Assembly (NCBI GenBank): GCA_048013815.1
Contig: CM106585.1
Coordinates: 22,878,001-22,942,000 of the forward strand
Length of the DNA: 64,000 bases
From: Setoptus koraiensis
Taxonomy: Eukaryota; Arthropoda
Direction of reading: 5' to 3'
Shown here: piece after piece, positions 30,127 through 43,840 of the stretch
Layout of the letters: each line of letters opens with the position of its first letter
How positions within the stretch are numbered: the first letter of the stretch is position 1
The notes under the pieces: model-generated
What the model saw: the letters and a program-made list of their open reading frames with translations, nothing else
Databases searched by the model: none
What the model was told of the DNA's origin: nothing
Position numbers and translations under genes: made by a program

Positions 30127-32990
30127 CTATGATGGCAAACATTGTGACACATCTTCGTTATCTTGAACTTTTGATTTTCTTGTGCTACGTCTCATCAAGC
30201 TTCTACTTCTTGGTTTACTACGTTGATCTAAAGCTAAATGTGCGGATATTGGCTGACTTTTAGTGGCAATAACGACATTTTGTTGCGAGTTTTGTCCACT
30301 GCTATCCTCCTCACCAGAGGTTAAATTATCTTGCGACGCTGAAATCATTGGTGATTGCTTTCCGCTTTTATTATTATTATTATTACCAGTAATACTGTTT
30401 GAATTGGATTGTGTGCCACTACAGGAGGCTCCGTTATTCGTTCCCCCCGTTAGTGTTCTGCCCACTCTATTTAGGGTATTGCCTGTAACTGATTTTATCA
30501 ATGCTACCGTTGTCTTGCTACAATTTGAGCTAGTTTTGCCACCATTTGAGTTAGTTTTGCCGTTACTTGAGCCTCTATTGTTGTTGTTGTTTGTGTTGTT
30601 GTTGTTGTTGTTGTTGTTGTCGTTGTTGTTGGTGTTGTTGTTGTTGCTATTTTTATTGTTGTTGTTGTTGTTATTGTTGTTGTTGCTGTAGGTGGTAGTG
30701 GTAGTGGTGGTGGTGGGGTTGGTATTTGTGTTGGTGTTGGCATTGGTATTAGTGTTGGTGTTAGTGCTACTATTGTTGCTGTTGTTATTGGCTGTATTTT
30801 TGGTGGTGGAGTTGGAATTTTTGTTGTCTCTGTTGCTGTGTGGTGTTAGAAAGACATAAATGGAATTAGTTGCGACGAATAGAGCAAAGTGTTTGGCAGT
30901 CACATTGTCGACTACCTTCAACAACGTACTATAGCTCTGTTGCAAATAGATAGACTTCAAATTACTAAGATATTCTGATGCTAATTACCTGTTGTCCGTA
31001 CTATTACCGACAATGTTGCCGAAACGCCATTTACCCGAGGCATGCGCCGAGGAGCGCCTCTTGAGGCCCCCCTCTGTGGATATAGTAGATATTGAGATTC
31101 TAGCTAATGCCAAATAGGTCTTAAATATTTCCGTTACATTGATATTGTCCTTAGACGAACATTCCATCACCTGGTGTTGCGATGAGATGCAGATAGTTGT
31201 TTACGAATGAGTTTTGTTTGCAAACACACAATACAAATGTGTGGTGATCAGATTGACTGAGTGTCGAACTCACCTTAAGTCTCATTTTGGGCAATTCGCA
31301 AAATACATAATTAATAATGTCTTGTTTTCTAACTTTGCGATTCTCTGCTGGAATGTCACATTTGTTGCCAACGATTATTATTGGAATTTCCTATGATAGT
31401 TTATTCATAGTGTTTTCATTCATGAGTCATTCATCAAATAATGAAAGGGCGATATAAATATAAGGGTTGGTCATAACTAGTTCGTTTATTGATCATTTCA
31501 TTAGATTGCATTGAGACACGATTGATCCAATCGAGAACAATTTTCATCTCCGTCGTGCTTACCTGATAATCTGATCTAGACTCTTGTATCTCTCCGATAC
31601 ATTGTTTGGCTATTTGGAACGAGCTTAGATCATCGAATGAATAAACTATTAGGAAGGCTCCACCTGTAGTAATTGACAACCGCCTCATAGCAGGGAATTG
31701 CATTGTGCCGGAAGTGTCGAGAAAATCCACCTGACCAATGCAGTGATTAGAGTTTGTTTGATAGTCGTTAATTAATAATTGATCAATGATACATAGTAAT
31801 AGCGCATATGTATATCATTGTGGATAATGGTGAACTTACCCTGAGCATTATGGTGCCCAGATCGAAGTCCTTGGTGAACAGATCCTCTACTGTGGGCTGA
31901 TACTTTTCTACGTACTTGTTGAACAGAAATCTGTTCAAAATTGATGTCTTCCTGTACTCGTGTGCAGCAAAATCATTTGTGGTACGTGGTTGTGCAGCAT
32001 ATAAAATAGGTCACAGTGTTAATTATGAATGTCAATGTACAATTAGTGCAAAGTTGTTGCATTTGTTGGCAAATAGCCACGAAGTAGTGCCGACCGTTAT
32101 TTAGCTACTACCAACTACTTGCTGTCTGATTGGCTTAATTAAGCAAGTCTATTTTAGGGCGCATCCGTTTATCTATTACATTTACCTGATACTCATGACA
32201 AGCTAGCCAGACTGAACCAGTTAATTTCAGACAAGCAACCAACTGCAACTAATCCGTCATCAAGGCCAATATAAAGTGCATCAGCATTAATGATCATCAT
32301 CATGCCTAATACATGTACAACCTAATGTAACCACGATGATGCAACTCATGATGCGACACAACGACAACAACAACAAGATTGCCATGGTCACCAACACAAA
32401 TACGTTATGTTATTCACAATACGTGTTATTCCACGTGCCAAGCTGGTCTCAGTGCGAATCTACACACATACGCACAAACATTTCGGCAACATGCTCATCA
32501 TGTCAATCAATCCATTAATCATCTTCACTCAATTGCAGTTGTTACTTTCAATGCCACTATTACCATGTTGCGTTATTTGACGACTGCAGCTATCCACTTC
32601 ACACAAGACTGATTCTCTATTTTTATTTTGCTCTCTATTTCTACATTTATACTTTGGCCCCATTTTCTTTTTCTTTTTTTTTATCTCTCCGCAATCATTA
32701 ATCATCTTGGCACGAGCATCGCAACATAGAGTTGCACCATTCGTCATTAATCTGTGGTCTCTCAATGATATTTATGCACATGACATAGCACTTATCAAAG
32801 CGATAAAAATAATAATGTCATTCTTTGTCGCCCACTAACTGACCCGCTAAATAACAAATCGATCGAGAGATCGCAATGACACAGTTGTATCGACGCCGAC
32901 GCGACCTATTATATTATATGCCACTTACCCTGTTCCAACCGAACCCATTAGAACCAGCCTGAAGTTAATCTTTTCCGGTTCTGGAGGCAT
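30127..32990 (-). CDS. Ras-superfamily GTPase, Dexras/Rhes (RASD)-like, with a long Asn/Thr-rich tail
   Basis: Six exons: 32990-32929, 31951-31840, 31730-31563, 31390-31274, 31170-30989, 30835-30127; all GT-AG with matching phases, 449 residues. G boxes: P-loop GSVGTGKTS at 16-24; switch I PTVEDLF; DTSG; NKCD; ECSSK. The run [16 protein letters not shown] matches RASD proteins ([16 protein letters not shown] in human). Aligned to Ras, position 12 is Val18 and position 61 is Thr. Exon 6 is a 235-residue tail with Asn/Thr tracts encoded by a (GTT)n-type repeat on the plus strand, then a basic patch [16 protein letters not shown], and ends in CLPS, a possible though atypical CaaX prenylation site. 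Like RASD1 it would act as a membrane-linked signalling GTPase; other divergent Ras relatives remain possible. Confidence 0.88.
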
Positions 32991-35900
32991 GTTATCAACT
33001 ATTTACTAACTGGCGTGTTTAATTTGGACACAAATTGATAGATTATAGTTGTTTGTATCGGTGTTTGTTCTATTCTCTAGCTTGATACTTGTCCAAATGA
33101 TGGCCAATACAAATTGCACTAGTACCAATTATACCAATCTGGTAAGATATTTGTCGCTTGGTGTTGTTGTGTATATCAATGCGTCCGTAATATGTAACGC
33201 TGCCCACAACAATGATTGATTGAATTGAGTTTATCAAACTGGATGTGCCACTAATAGACTGTCCTAGGTCATACCATTCGACGTTTCTATTCCACTAATA
33301 TGGGCACTAATCTGGTTAATCGAAGATACGGCCAAGAATTATTTTGCCAGAACAAAACTAATCGTTCAGTGTCGAGTCGATACTTATCTCTGATAAAGTA
33401 AACCTTGCTGGTATTAAATCACCAATTCCAGTTCTCTTTTCGCATATATCCTGGCTACTGTTTCAGAGAATTGCGATTATTAAAGAAAATTTTCATTTTT
33501 CTCTGTTCTATAGACCTTTCCTTGCTCAGCTCGATCGGGGCGGTCAGGATCAAGTCAACATCACATGGAAAACGGTTTACCTTATGAGAGCCGGCGATGG
33601 CTGCAGATAACCAACTGTGGCAAATCCTTGATTGATATATCTGCGATATGTCTACCAACCTAAACAGATGGAATTAATATCGGATATTAGTTGTTGTGTT
33701 AAATTTGCTCATTAATGATAATATTGTCACTCGCAGCAAAGTGAAAAAACTACATCACAGTTGCGACACATTGGTCGAAAAACGCGCCGATCAGGCGAGA
33801 GAAGTGACATTCTTGTTCAACAAATCCCAACTCATAATTGGGGCCATCAATTAATGCGTTTCTAACAATATGCGGTGGCAAACGAAAAAAATCTGCGCCC
33901 ACATATACATTAAGCAAGTGACATGTTCAGTTCTGGGACGACAATTGTGCTCAATCATGCTCGTTGATTGCTCACATGCCATATTGTGCCAAAAATGTTA
34001 GCTCCAAAAATTATTTATTAGTGGCTTAATAATAAATGTATATTCTTGTGTCTTGGACCGGGATGGCAAGAGGAAAGATGGCCAAAATTGATCAAAATAC
34101 AGCTTCTGTGGGCGAATTTCCAATCAATTGAGACCAATGTTTCTGGGTTCTGATTGATGAAGATTGCCGCAAAAACAGCGAAAATGTCTCTAAAATCGAG
34201 CACTGTCTTCGTCATGCTTGATGCTGAAAGGGTTCGGCCCTAAACTTTTCAAGATGAACCAAGATAGGAGTTATATGAAGCAAAGAAATTAAATAAATGC
34301 GCACAAAAATATTGTTTTGGGGCGCAGTCTCGGCGAATGTGCGTGTGTTTGCAGGTACGAGACATCGATCAGTCTTTTCGGTTACAGTAGAACAACATAT
34401 ATACCTATAGAATGGCTTTTTGTTGAACCATCCAAAAGTGTTTGCAATCTTTGCTCGCTGTATACGATCATCGTATTACGATGGCAGTTTCGGTGCAAAA
34501 TTTTCGTCTCATACCGATAGAGGGGGGCAGATTTCAGTGGTACAAGACACGATGATGAGCTTGATAAGATGCACCAGTATTTCTATAATTTCTTTTCCAC
34601 TATATGTGACACACAAAGTCATTTCTGGGCAGCACTCGCCGAGAGTAGCGAAACAAACGTACGAACGAAAGAGTGGAAAAATGAGAAAACAGGCAGAAAG
34701 AAATAGAAAAATAGACAAATTGAAAAAATGTAAAGATGAAAAAAAAAAAGAAAAAATGGAGACAATAAAAAAGTAATGATTATGTTGGCCATTAAAATAT
34801 TGCATCATTGAATATGGTTACTTTGGTCTCTTGGCCCATTACGTTGCATGCCAGTTATATGGAGCGAGTGAGCTTGCCAAATTGAATTTAGCAACTCAAA
34901 CAAGGGCAGCAAAATCAAATCTTGTGAACGCCTTCAAGGCACACAATGAAAAACAATTGCAGATATATGGACAGATAACATAAATAGTTGTGCGGCCCAG
35001 TGCAAATAGCCCTCAGTTGCGTGATCACATTTATGAATTTGGTTTGCTTATTTTGTTAGCCTGCCACTAATACTGGCTGCCAGTGCTGCCGCCGCTGTCA
35101 CTGGTACCGCCACTGGACACATTGCATTCGCAGGGCCCTATTGTGGCCTCACAGCATGAATTTTTGTCTTTATTTTTATTTCGCTTTGAGAGATTTGCGA
35201 GCCTCTCTGTATGATTCGATCGGGTTCGCTTGCGCTGAATTAACTATAAGACCGACGATGATTCAACTGGCGACTCGCGCCAGTTGACCGGCTCGCCAAA
35301 CGGCCCAAACGGAAAGGGGTCTCACTGTTTATTTGATTTGCTTTCATTCGCCCGCGCTGGCTGCTCATTTTTTGCGTGCCACTTCCACGCGACTCAAGAT
35401 CACTTTTGTCGGTGGCACTTTCTTTGTTTTGTGTCAGCTCTCTTTTTATTGCCAGCACTTTATCGTCGTCAAATATCATGCCAACAAACAAGGCGAGCTC
35501 TGTCTGACTGTGTGTGTTGTGCGAACCGTTAGACATTCGAGTAGGCGAATGTCGCCGTCGACGCAATCAAATCTCAAGTCTCAAATGTTGTTGTCAGACA
35601 GGTAGCCCGATCTGGCGAGCGACAACATCGCTGGGCGCACTTATTTGCACTCTATTTATTTAACTCCCATTTAATTGGCTGCAATCGATTTGGCCTAACT
35701 CACGGTTGTCCGCTGCAGTTGACCACTTTTGAATCTATCTCATCGTTGCCACTCTTGTGACGCAATTGATTGGCGCTGCTGCTCGGACTCACCAACTTGT
35801 CGCCATTCACTCGAATCGCTCTCATTTTAATCCCGAGCTATCAAATCATGATGGCACCCATCATCTCACTCATATAGACAAGCTTTACAATTTCACTGTA

Positions 35901-36080
35901 AATGGCACCTTGGAAGCGGGGTGTTTTGACGCAACGACAATTGGCCCTCTGCATCTAATAACAAGCGAGTAAGTACGTTAATGTACTTTCTAAATGTTTT
36001 TCTTTATCGCAAAAGCCCGCTCATTCGCTCACTGATTGATTGGCTGATGGCGGCCTTCCAGATTCTCGAGTGCAAGAGCC

Positions 36081-36139
36081 AAAGTGAAAGCGAAAGTGAA
36101 AGCGAAAGTGAAAATGAAAGTAAATGTAAAAGTAAAAGT
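36081..36139. repeat. 6-bp tandem repeat, GAAAGT/GAAAGC
   Basis: About ten units of AAAGTG/AAAGCG/AAAATG. The Ser-Glu peptide in one frame is a by-product. Confidence 0.85.
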
Positions 36140-36860
36140 GCAACTAAAAGGCCAGCCAGACAGCGAGTCGGTCGGTTAGTTAGTCGGGCACTGCTCGAGC
36201 CAGTAAAGGTGAACCGAAGGGAGAGAGACAGACAGTAAAAGGGAGGATAAAAAGATAAAAATAAAAGGATAAGTCACTCGGGAATCTTCAAGTTGTCGCA
36301 TGTTTGTAGTGTAGGCTATTACATCATTGCTAGTGAATCTGATTTTGTCGGGGAATTTGTGTGAGCTTACAACAAAGTTGTGTACAACTATGTGCGTGTT
36401 GTAGTGCAAATATAAACGATATATCAATCCGTTTTCTACTCTGACATAATGCTCTTTGCTAATGCTAATACTATTGCTAATGCGATCTAGATTAGATAAG
36501 TGGTGGCTGGCGACAGTCTGGCCAGTAGTGGCCACAGTGTAGAGTTGCGAGCCACTTGCACTTGTTAGATGTTCGCTAGCCGACGACAGTGAGTCAGTCA
36601 ATTTACCGTTAGTTTAATCCACTAACTTTTATCTCTGGCAAGTGGGGCCCCCGTTTTGTTTTTGTTTTTGTGTTGTTGTTGTTGTTGCTCTTGTTTTTGA
36701 GCCGTCGCTACTCTCTTTTTTCTCTGTTTGTCGGCGCGCCGTGTACAAGTGAAAAAAGTAAATATACAAAGTCATCTCCATGGCCGGCTGGCTGGCTATT
36801 TAAGGGGCCCATTCGAGGGCTTTATAAAGCAACTCGTAGAAACACATAACGATATTCCGA

Positions 36861-36898
36861 CATACGATACCCAACATACGATACCCAACATACGATAC
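36861..36898. repeat. 14-bp tandem repeat, CATACGATACCCAA
   Basis: Nearly three copies in a row; the third is cut at CATACGATAC. Confidence 0.9.
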
Positions 36899-37044
36899 GG
36901 TAACATAGAGAGTGGCCGCTGGACACAGTCGCAAAGAACGGCCAAACATTAGCCAGCTAGATAGATAAATGAATTCATTAGGCGACTTGATTAGCGAGCT
37001 GGCGTTGTTGTTTTTGTTGGTGTTGTTGTTATTGTTGGTTTTGG

Positions 37045-37193
<149 letters not shown>

Positions 37194-39911
37194 GCGCTAC
37201 CTCATTGGCCACTTCGCATATCGCATGGCATAACGGGCGACAAAATAATGGCACCCAAGATAATTATCATAATTATAGTGCTATTTTGGCTAGTCCGTTT
37301 GCACACACATACACACACAACATACATACGCCACCGGCTAATTGGGGCGCCAACAATAGGTGGGCACGAAATCTTCACAAGCACCATACTAAATGATGAT
37401 ATAAAATAGTTGCTTGACAAATGAACAAACTGGCGGCTCCTCTCTAGGTGATTAACGCTAAATATGAGGCTAAATATAACTGATAGCTAATTGATTAGTG
37501 GCTGTAATTAGATCAGAATCAATTCATGGCCAGAGTTATTGGTCTCCAGTTATTTGCAGCGCACTCTCTCGTTAGTGTTTGTGTCTTAGACAATGCCAGC
37601 CACTGTCAGTCTCACAGGCGCAACTTGCCACAACGGATCTAATTTGGTGGTTAGATTATTATTATTATTATTTGTCACTTGTCAGTTGCTTGTTTATTGC
37701 AACAGACAACATGAGTTGTTTTAGCCAATGATACTGCTTGTTGTGTGCAACATTTGAGGATTTGTTGTTGTTTTTGTTGTCGTTGCTGTCGTCGTTGTTG
37801 CTGTTGCTGTTGATAAGGCAATAGTAGATTAGTGCAATTTATAAATGAAAACTCTGAACTGAATCTCGCCTATTGTTGATGCAAATCTTGCCCTAATTTA
37901 TAGTCCAATCTCGACAATTCCGAATAGATGAGCCAATTTGTTTGGAAGTCAGCAACACGCGCACATTCGAGCTAACGGTCAGTTCATTTGAGCTGGCCAA
38001 TCTAATCAACACTATTATTGTTGTTGCTATTACGGACGCTCACGCGCTCGAAAAGCAGCTAAAACGAAGCTCAAAGTTCAAGTGAATTTTACCAACGCGA
38101 GCTGAAATATTATCCAATTAGACAGAGGAAAAAGAAGAAAGAAGCAAACAAAATAAAATGGGCCATCCTATCGCACAACCGTCTGACCAAAATGACGGTA
38201 TTAGCACCAAAAGTGTCACGATCCGATTACTCTTGTTTGTGCCTCGGACCGGCATCAGATTTCCTCCTCACCGACACTCTCTGGCCCTCTAACGGTTTCA
38301 CACCGTTCTAACCACCATTTCGCCACTTGATGTGCTAAAACTCGATCTGAAGATGGACACATTTAGATACAATGTACTAAACTATGTAATATTTCCAAAG
38401 TGCACAGTGGGTGCGTTGACACACACACGGGCCCCACTCTCTCTCTCTCTCTCAGAGCGATATATCTTTTGAGACACAACAAACTCAGCGAAAACAACAA
38501 TAGCAGCACAACGAACAATGATTTTAGGTGAGATGGCTACAAATTAAATTTTGTTTGCTTCCTATCTAATTGGCTAGCAAATGGCCTGGTGCATGTTGAC
38601 GCTAACTAGAACAACACTAAGAATAGAAAGAAACATTTCGCTGCACCCAAATACACAACTATCTGTGTACTAACTGTGCCATCGATACCAATGTTATCTA
38701 AATCTACATCTGAGTCTATTTATACAACAAAAAAGTCTTTTTATACTCAGCTCGAGCAACTATTGCCTGTATCTCTCTGCATCCTGAATGTGTCTATCTT
38801 TGGTCTATACAGAGATACACCAATGGGCGAAGACAATGCAAATTAGCAGCTAAATGTAAAACAAGAAGTGATACTAATTAATTGGTTGCTCACAAGATGA
38901 GATGCAACGAGGAAGAGAGAGAGAGAGAGAGGGATAGAGGGATAGAGGGGAGAAAAAACAAGTTGATCAGCGGTTACGTAGAAGCCATTAATAAACGGCG
39001 ATATATTTATGTATTCGGTGCTCTATTTCTGACGTCGAATCTCTGACGTCGGCATTGTCGTTGGTGGTTGGCTGGTTCATTTGGTTCGCCTATTATCTTG
39101 CTCAAAACAAGTTGATACGATCTAATGAGGCAGCTAAAGATTCAAAGTTAATTATTTCGCACATTCGCCCGCAAACAAACATGTTATGTACATAGCTATA
39201 TATATATATGTATATAGCTAGCTGACTATTTTACTTTCGTTTTACTCCAAACTTGCTTGTAGCGCCCTCACAACCAAACTAATGCTTATAATGTGAATGT
39301 CACCCGCCAGGGGCACTCACCTCATTTCAATCGGCTCCACAAGAGCGTATCGAGATGCAGATTTCCCGGTAGTTGCCGGCCTTTACTTGTATAGTTTTCG
39401 CAATGAGAGCATGGCTCTGGATAGCTTTTTCTTGATCGTCTGACCCACTGAATGCATTAGCATATCAGACTATCGAAAGAAGAAAGCGGCTCAAATAAAG
39501 GCCGAAGCCGGATATTTTGAGTATCAAATCTTTTGACTGCCAAATAACACAATATATACATGTATATATAATATAATTGTATGCCGCGAGCTTCTATAGG
39601 GTCGTTCGAGTACGCGAACACTGCGCAGCACAAGGGCACAGGAAGTACATGAGATTTTTTTGTGCATCGCTGATTACACTATCAGGTGCATGCAGATTAT
39701 CGAGCACTGTGCCTCAATGCGAACTGCCAGTGCTGGTGGCACAGCCTGTGCCAACCCCGAGACACCTTTGAAAAGATATTTCAGTGTTGTCGCAAACATG
39801 GAGACGCAAATCACCCCGAAAGAGAGAGAGAAATTATATTGCTCAAACCAATCTAATATATCCCCATTTTCCCTAATGCCGACTGACCGAGCCGGCTTCG
39901 CTACCTGGTTT

Positions 39912-39968
39912 GAGATACAGTCTTACGTGATATAGTCGTATCACGTTTAGTGATACAGACTGTATCTC
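39912..39968. repeat. Inverted repeat, nested hairpin
   Basis: Outer arms GAGATACAGTCT (39912-39923) and AGACTGTATCTC (39957-39968) are perfect 12-bp complements. Inside, ACGTGATA and TATCACGT form a second perfect 8-bp stem around a 6-nt loop. Confidence 0.92.
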
Positions 39969-41129
39969 GCGCAACTGCCGATTGCCCCAAATGATTTAGC
40001 CGTGCAAACTCTAGTTGCGCTTCTCTGACACAGATGGGGTTTGCAGTTTGGAAGTTTGTTTTTAAGAGGACACTGTCTACTGCACTGCTTGTTGTTGCGT
40101 GATCTCTAACTGGATTGAACAATTCAATCAATGGACAAACATTGTTGTTGACACAACCGGACTAGACAGCTTATCGAGCTTATTGAGTCTGTTGTGTCTG
40201 GCTGCTGGTTGGCTGACTCAATTAATGGCGCACAGCACTGTATCTATAGCATTACAGGTTGGCATTTCAAGCCAATAATAATGGCAAAAATATCACTGTT
40301 CGCCATTGATTCGATCGAAATACCGATTGAATCAATTGCGTTGCTGTCTAGCTGTAGTTTTAGTTGCCGGCCTGGGTCCAATTATCTATTCTCGGCAACT
40401 CGCAATTCCAGAAATCGCTGGCCCGCGGCCCCGATCGTGTTATGAACAGTTGGATATAAACAGACTTGGAAATGAGCATCATTATTGTCTCTCTCCCTCT
40501 CTCCTGTGTCATATCTGTGTCCGACGAAACAAAATTCAGTCATTGTTTTCGGTGAGCGAATTTGCATCTACAGATTCCTGCATTGTCTACAAAGTGTAAG
40601 TAGCGATAGGCGATAGATGTAGACAGCGCGGGGCTTTCATCCCAACTCGATCATGGCTCGCCCAATGAATTTGCCTTTTTCAAACCAAAAGCACAAACAT
40701 TTATATTTGCACACGAATTCTTTTTTTTGTTGCTATAGAAATGATGTAAATCCAGTTAAATCAAGCAATTGATTAAAATGAAAAAATTGTCTTGTTTATT
40801 CGTTGTGTTTGCTTGTTAGTCTAATTGCTGCTTGCACGTGCAAATCAATCGGGCGCTCGCTCGAATATTCCAATTAAATGCAAACAGAGCAATCAGTTCA
40901 TTTCAGTTCGTGAATTCAGCTGAGGGTTTTTTAGTGCAAGCTTGCAAGAACGAATTTACACATTCTCGCACAAACTATATTCAGATACGCAGAGCAGCAA
41001 ACAAACGATCCGACCGAGCACAACTCATTATGTTTGCTCAATCCGTTTCACTCTAAACTCCATCTGGCCAGTTCTAGTCTGTTCCATCGGCGTTCGTTTG
41101 CATATATAATTAGTTCAGATATACAATTA

Positions 41130-41480
41130 GTGGTGGCAGCCAAACCGTCGCTCATTCCCAGATAATTTCTGTGAAAACGTGGCAATTTCTGGAATATTTC
41201 TGTCGGTTTGTAACAAACTTTTCGACAGAAACTCTCTAAATTTTTCGCAGAATTTTTTGTGAAAATCTGTCAGGGGCTCTTCGAGAACAACTGCACAATT
41301 GAAGTTTGTCAATCTCCACTGTTTTTCTTTCTTTTTTTTTGTAAAAATCCTTGAAACAAGATCTGGACGAATTTTCGGGCGCCCAATTTTGCCAAAATCG
41401 GCAGAATCGATAAAAAAATAACTGCCTGAGGAAGCGCTGAAATAAGCGGAAATGTTGACTGCGTAAAATGGGTTAATTAG
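41130..41480. repeat. Possible old dispersed repeat fragment
   Basis: Sequence texture differs from its surroundings: repeated TTTCTG/AATTTTTCG words, then an A/T-rich stretch ending GGTTAATTAGGGGTTACTG. No coding content, no clear ends. Whether it recurs elsewhere in the genome cannot be seen from this window. Confidence 0.25.
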
Positions 41481-43080
41481 GGGTTACTGTAGACTTTGGT
41501 TGTGCCTCTTAATTGGTATAGAACTCGATCGTCTGACGCGATTCGCGTCGGTGATGAAACTTTTTTTCATAGTGCATCTATTTATACTTATATTCTTATT
41601 CAGTTATCAGAATGCGAGTTTAATTAAATAGAAAAAGGCGTTGCATAGCCAGCACAACAGTGGCTCGTCATTGTGGCATGTGCATGAATCATTTTGCGAA
41701 AGTCAGAGTATCTTTTGCTCCAGTAAACTCATCGTAATTTCGAGGTATATTTCAGGGAAAGGTTGCGCGATCGATGTCGATGTGAAGTGGGGAGCCGTTG
41801 TTTGTCGGTCGCTAGCTGGTGCCCGGTACAAACGGCAAGTCAGTCACCCATATCAACTGCAATATCGCTGCAGTATCGCATCACAGTTACCTATAAAATG
41901 ACACCGCCATTAACATTGCAAGTCTATCCAGCATAGTATGAGGCAATGGCTGGTAAACGGTCGGTCTATTATCTGGATTTTCACTAACAAATCGATCTCG
42001 TATCGGCCCACCAATGACTAGATCTAGCTCTGTTGCATATATTTCCATTTCATTACATTGCTTTCGGTTTTGTTTGCTGCTGTTTTGGCTGTGTTTGCAT
42101 AAAACGCTCAAAAGCATTCGTTGGGACATTCGCTTGTCGTCGCTAAAAATACCAAAATACCAAATAGCGCAACAAAGATAAAAATATATACACTCCCCCT
42201 CGAAATAGCATGTAATGAGAGCTATTGTTCGGTGCTCGCTGACACTTTTCTGACTGAATGAGCTCAGCTCATTCAATCGACTACCAATGACAGTCAGTTA
42301 AATGATAATCAATTGAGAAAAATAAATTTTACTGTCACGTCACATTGTTATCTGTTAGGCAAGCAAATCCGTACAAAAGAATGATAAATGTGACTCGTTG
42401 TGACACCCCTGAGTTGCTAGTTGCATCGCTTAATCATTGGTGCACCAGTATCGAGTTGAACTGCGATTAGTGAATAGTCGCTGGAGATTTTTCACACAAG
42501 TCACTGCCTTTTTGGGTGATTCAAGTTTGGCTGATGATTTGGCACAAACAAACAGGTTGATTCAACACAAGTTGCCAGCAATTTGTACTGCTTCAGTCTC
42601 AATATTCATCTGTGAATTACAGTCAGATGACCATACTGCTCGAAGTATGCATAGTAATGTTGGTTATATTAATATCGGTAATATTGATATAAATATTAGT
42701 ATTAGATACCACTGATATATATGGCTGATATATTAGCTACCGCAGTTAGGTTGTACATTTGTATAGCTATCAGTCATATTAGACAGGCAACGAAGTTAGG
42801 TAAGAGTAGATAATAAGAGGCTGAATATTTGATGGATATGTTGTTGGCTTGTGCCAGTGGCAAGTGTTCAATATGAACCAATGTCAAATGTCTGCAGCTG
42901 GGCGAGGCGATCCAAACATCAAGTGGACAGCCAACAATAATAAAATAATATAATGACCTAGCATTAGTGAGGGAGCCCCGAAGGGAGGCCCCCAAACTCT
43001 TGTGATATGATAACAATTGGAGGCAGCGATCCTAAAACAATTTCCACTCGATTGAAGCGCTCGAACATGAAATATGTGAA

Positions 43081-43106
43081 TGTGTGTGTGTGTGTGTGTG
43101 TGTGTG
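43081..43106. repeat. GT dinucleotide run, 13 units
   Basis: Uninterrupted TGTGTG tract of 26 bp. Confidence 0.95.
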
Positions 43107-43360
43107 CCGTTAAGTCAATATTATTATATTGTTGGCAATGCCAATGATAACGGATAAGTGATATTACATAACGGCAGCATGGCGACACTGATTCATGGCT
43201 CACTCAAGAATCAGCGTCGTTATCAAGTTGTGCAATAATGCGCCCAACTTGACAACTCGGCATCTCAACCAATACACACATGCCGGATAAATATAAGCAC
43301 GTACATATAGAGACCTGTGTATAAACGACTCATAGAAGTTGGCAAGACGCTTTTGGCCGC

Positions 43361-43440
43361 TCACATAGGCTCACATAGGCTCACATAGGCTCACATAGGC
43401 TCACATTGGCTCATATTGGCCCACGTGGGCCCACTCGGGC
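43361..43440. repeat. 10-bp tandem array, eight units (TCACATAGGC)
   Basis: Four perfect TCACATAGGC units followed by four drifting ones (TCACATTGGC, TCATATTGGC, CCACGTGGGC, CCACTCGGGC), keeping exact 10-bp spacing. Divergence rises from left to right. Confidence 0.95.
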
Positions 43441-43745
43441 CGCTATCTCACTGTTTCTTGGGCGCAACAAGAGCGATCGTATTTTTAGCTGCCGGCAATA
43501 CTTTTGGTGTGGGGGCCCATTTTGAAAATAGAAAGCTTCTTATGTGTGCCATTATTGTTATTTTTTGGTCGATATGATCGAATATGATCATTTCATCCAG
43601 TGCCACTCGCACACATACTAGTCGCACGATACGACGGCCATAACAACATAGCTAATAACAGGTAATAACGAACAGTAATGACAGCCTAGCTACACCTAGG
43701 GCCGATGTGTCACTCTAATTGGGCTCGCTCGTTGCAGTTGTGCGC

Positions 43746-43762
43746 CGTCGTCGTCGTCGTCG

Positions 43763-43823
<61 letters not shown>

Positions 43824-43840
43824 CGCTGTTGTTGTTGTCG
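43746..43840. repeat. (GTC)5 followed by (GTT)n microsatellite
   Basis: GTC units pass directly into about 20 GTT units, ending in mixed GTC/GCT/GTT. GTT lies on the plus strand, as in the runs at 37046 and 45640. Confidence 0.95.

Noticed and set aside
30836-30960. N-terminal extension of the tail exon of the Ras-like gene as a separate 277-residue protein
   Set aside because: The extra residues lie in the intron before a good CACACAG acceptor; phase-correct joining to the G-domain exons explains the frame better.
34309-34776. Lys-rich frame ending near 34776
   Set aside because: The Lys/Glu end comes from an A-rich stretch; the upstream part has no recognisable content.
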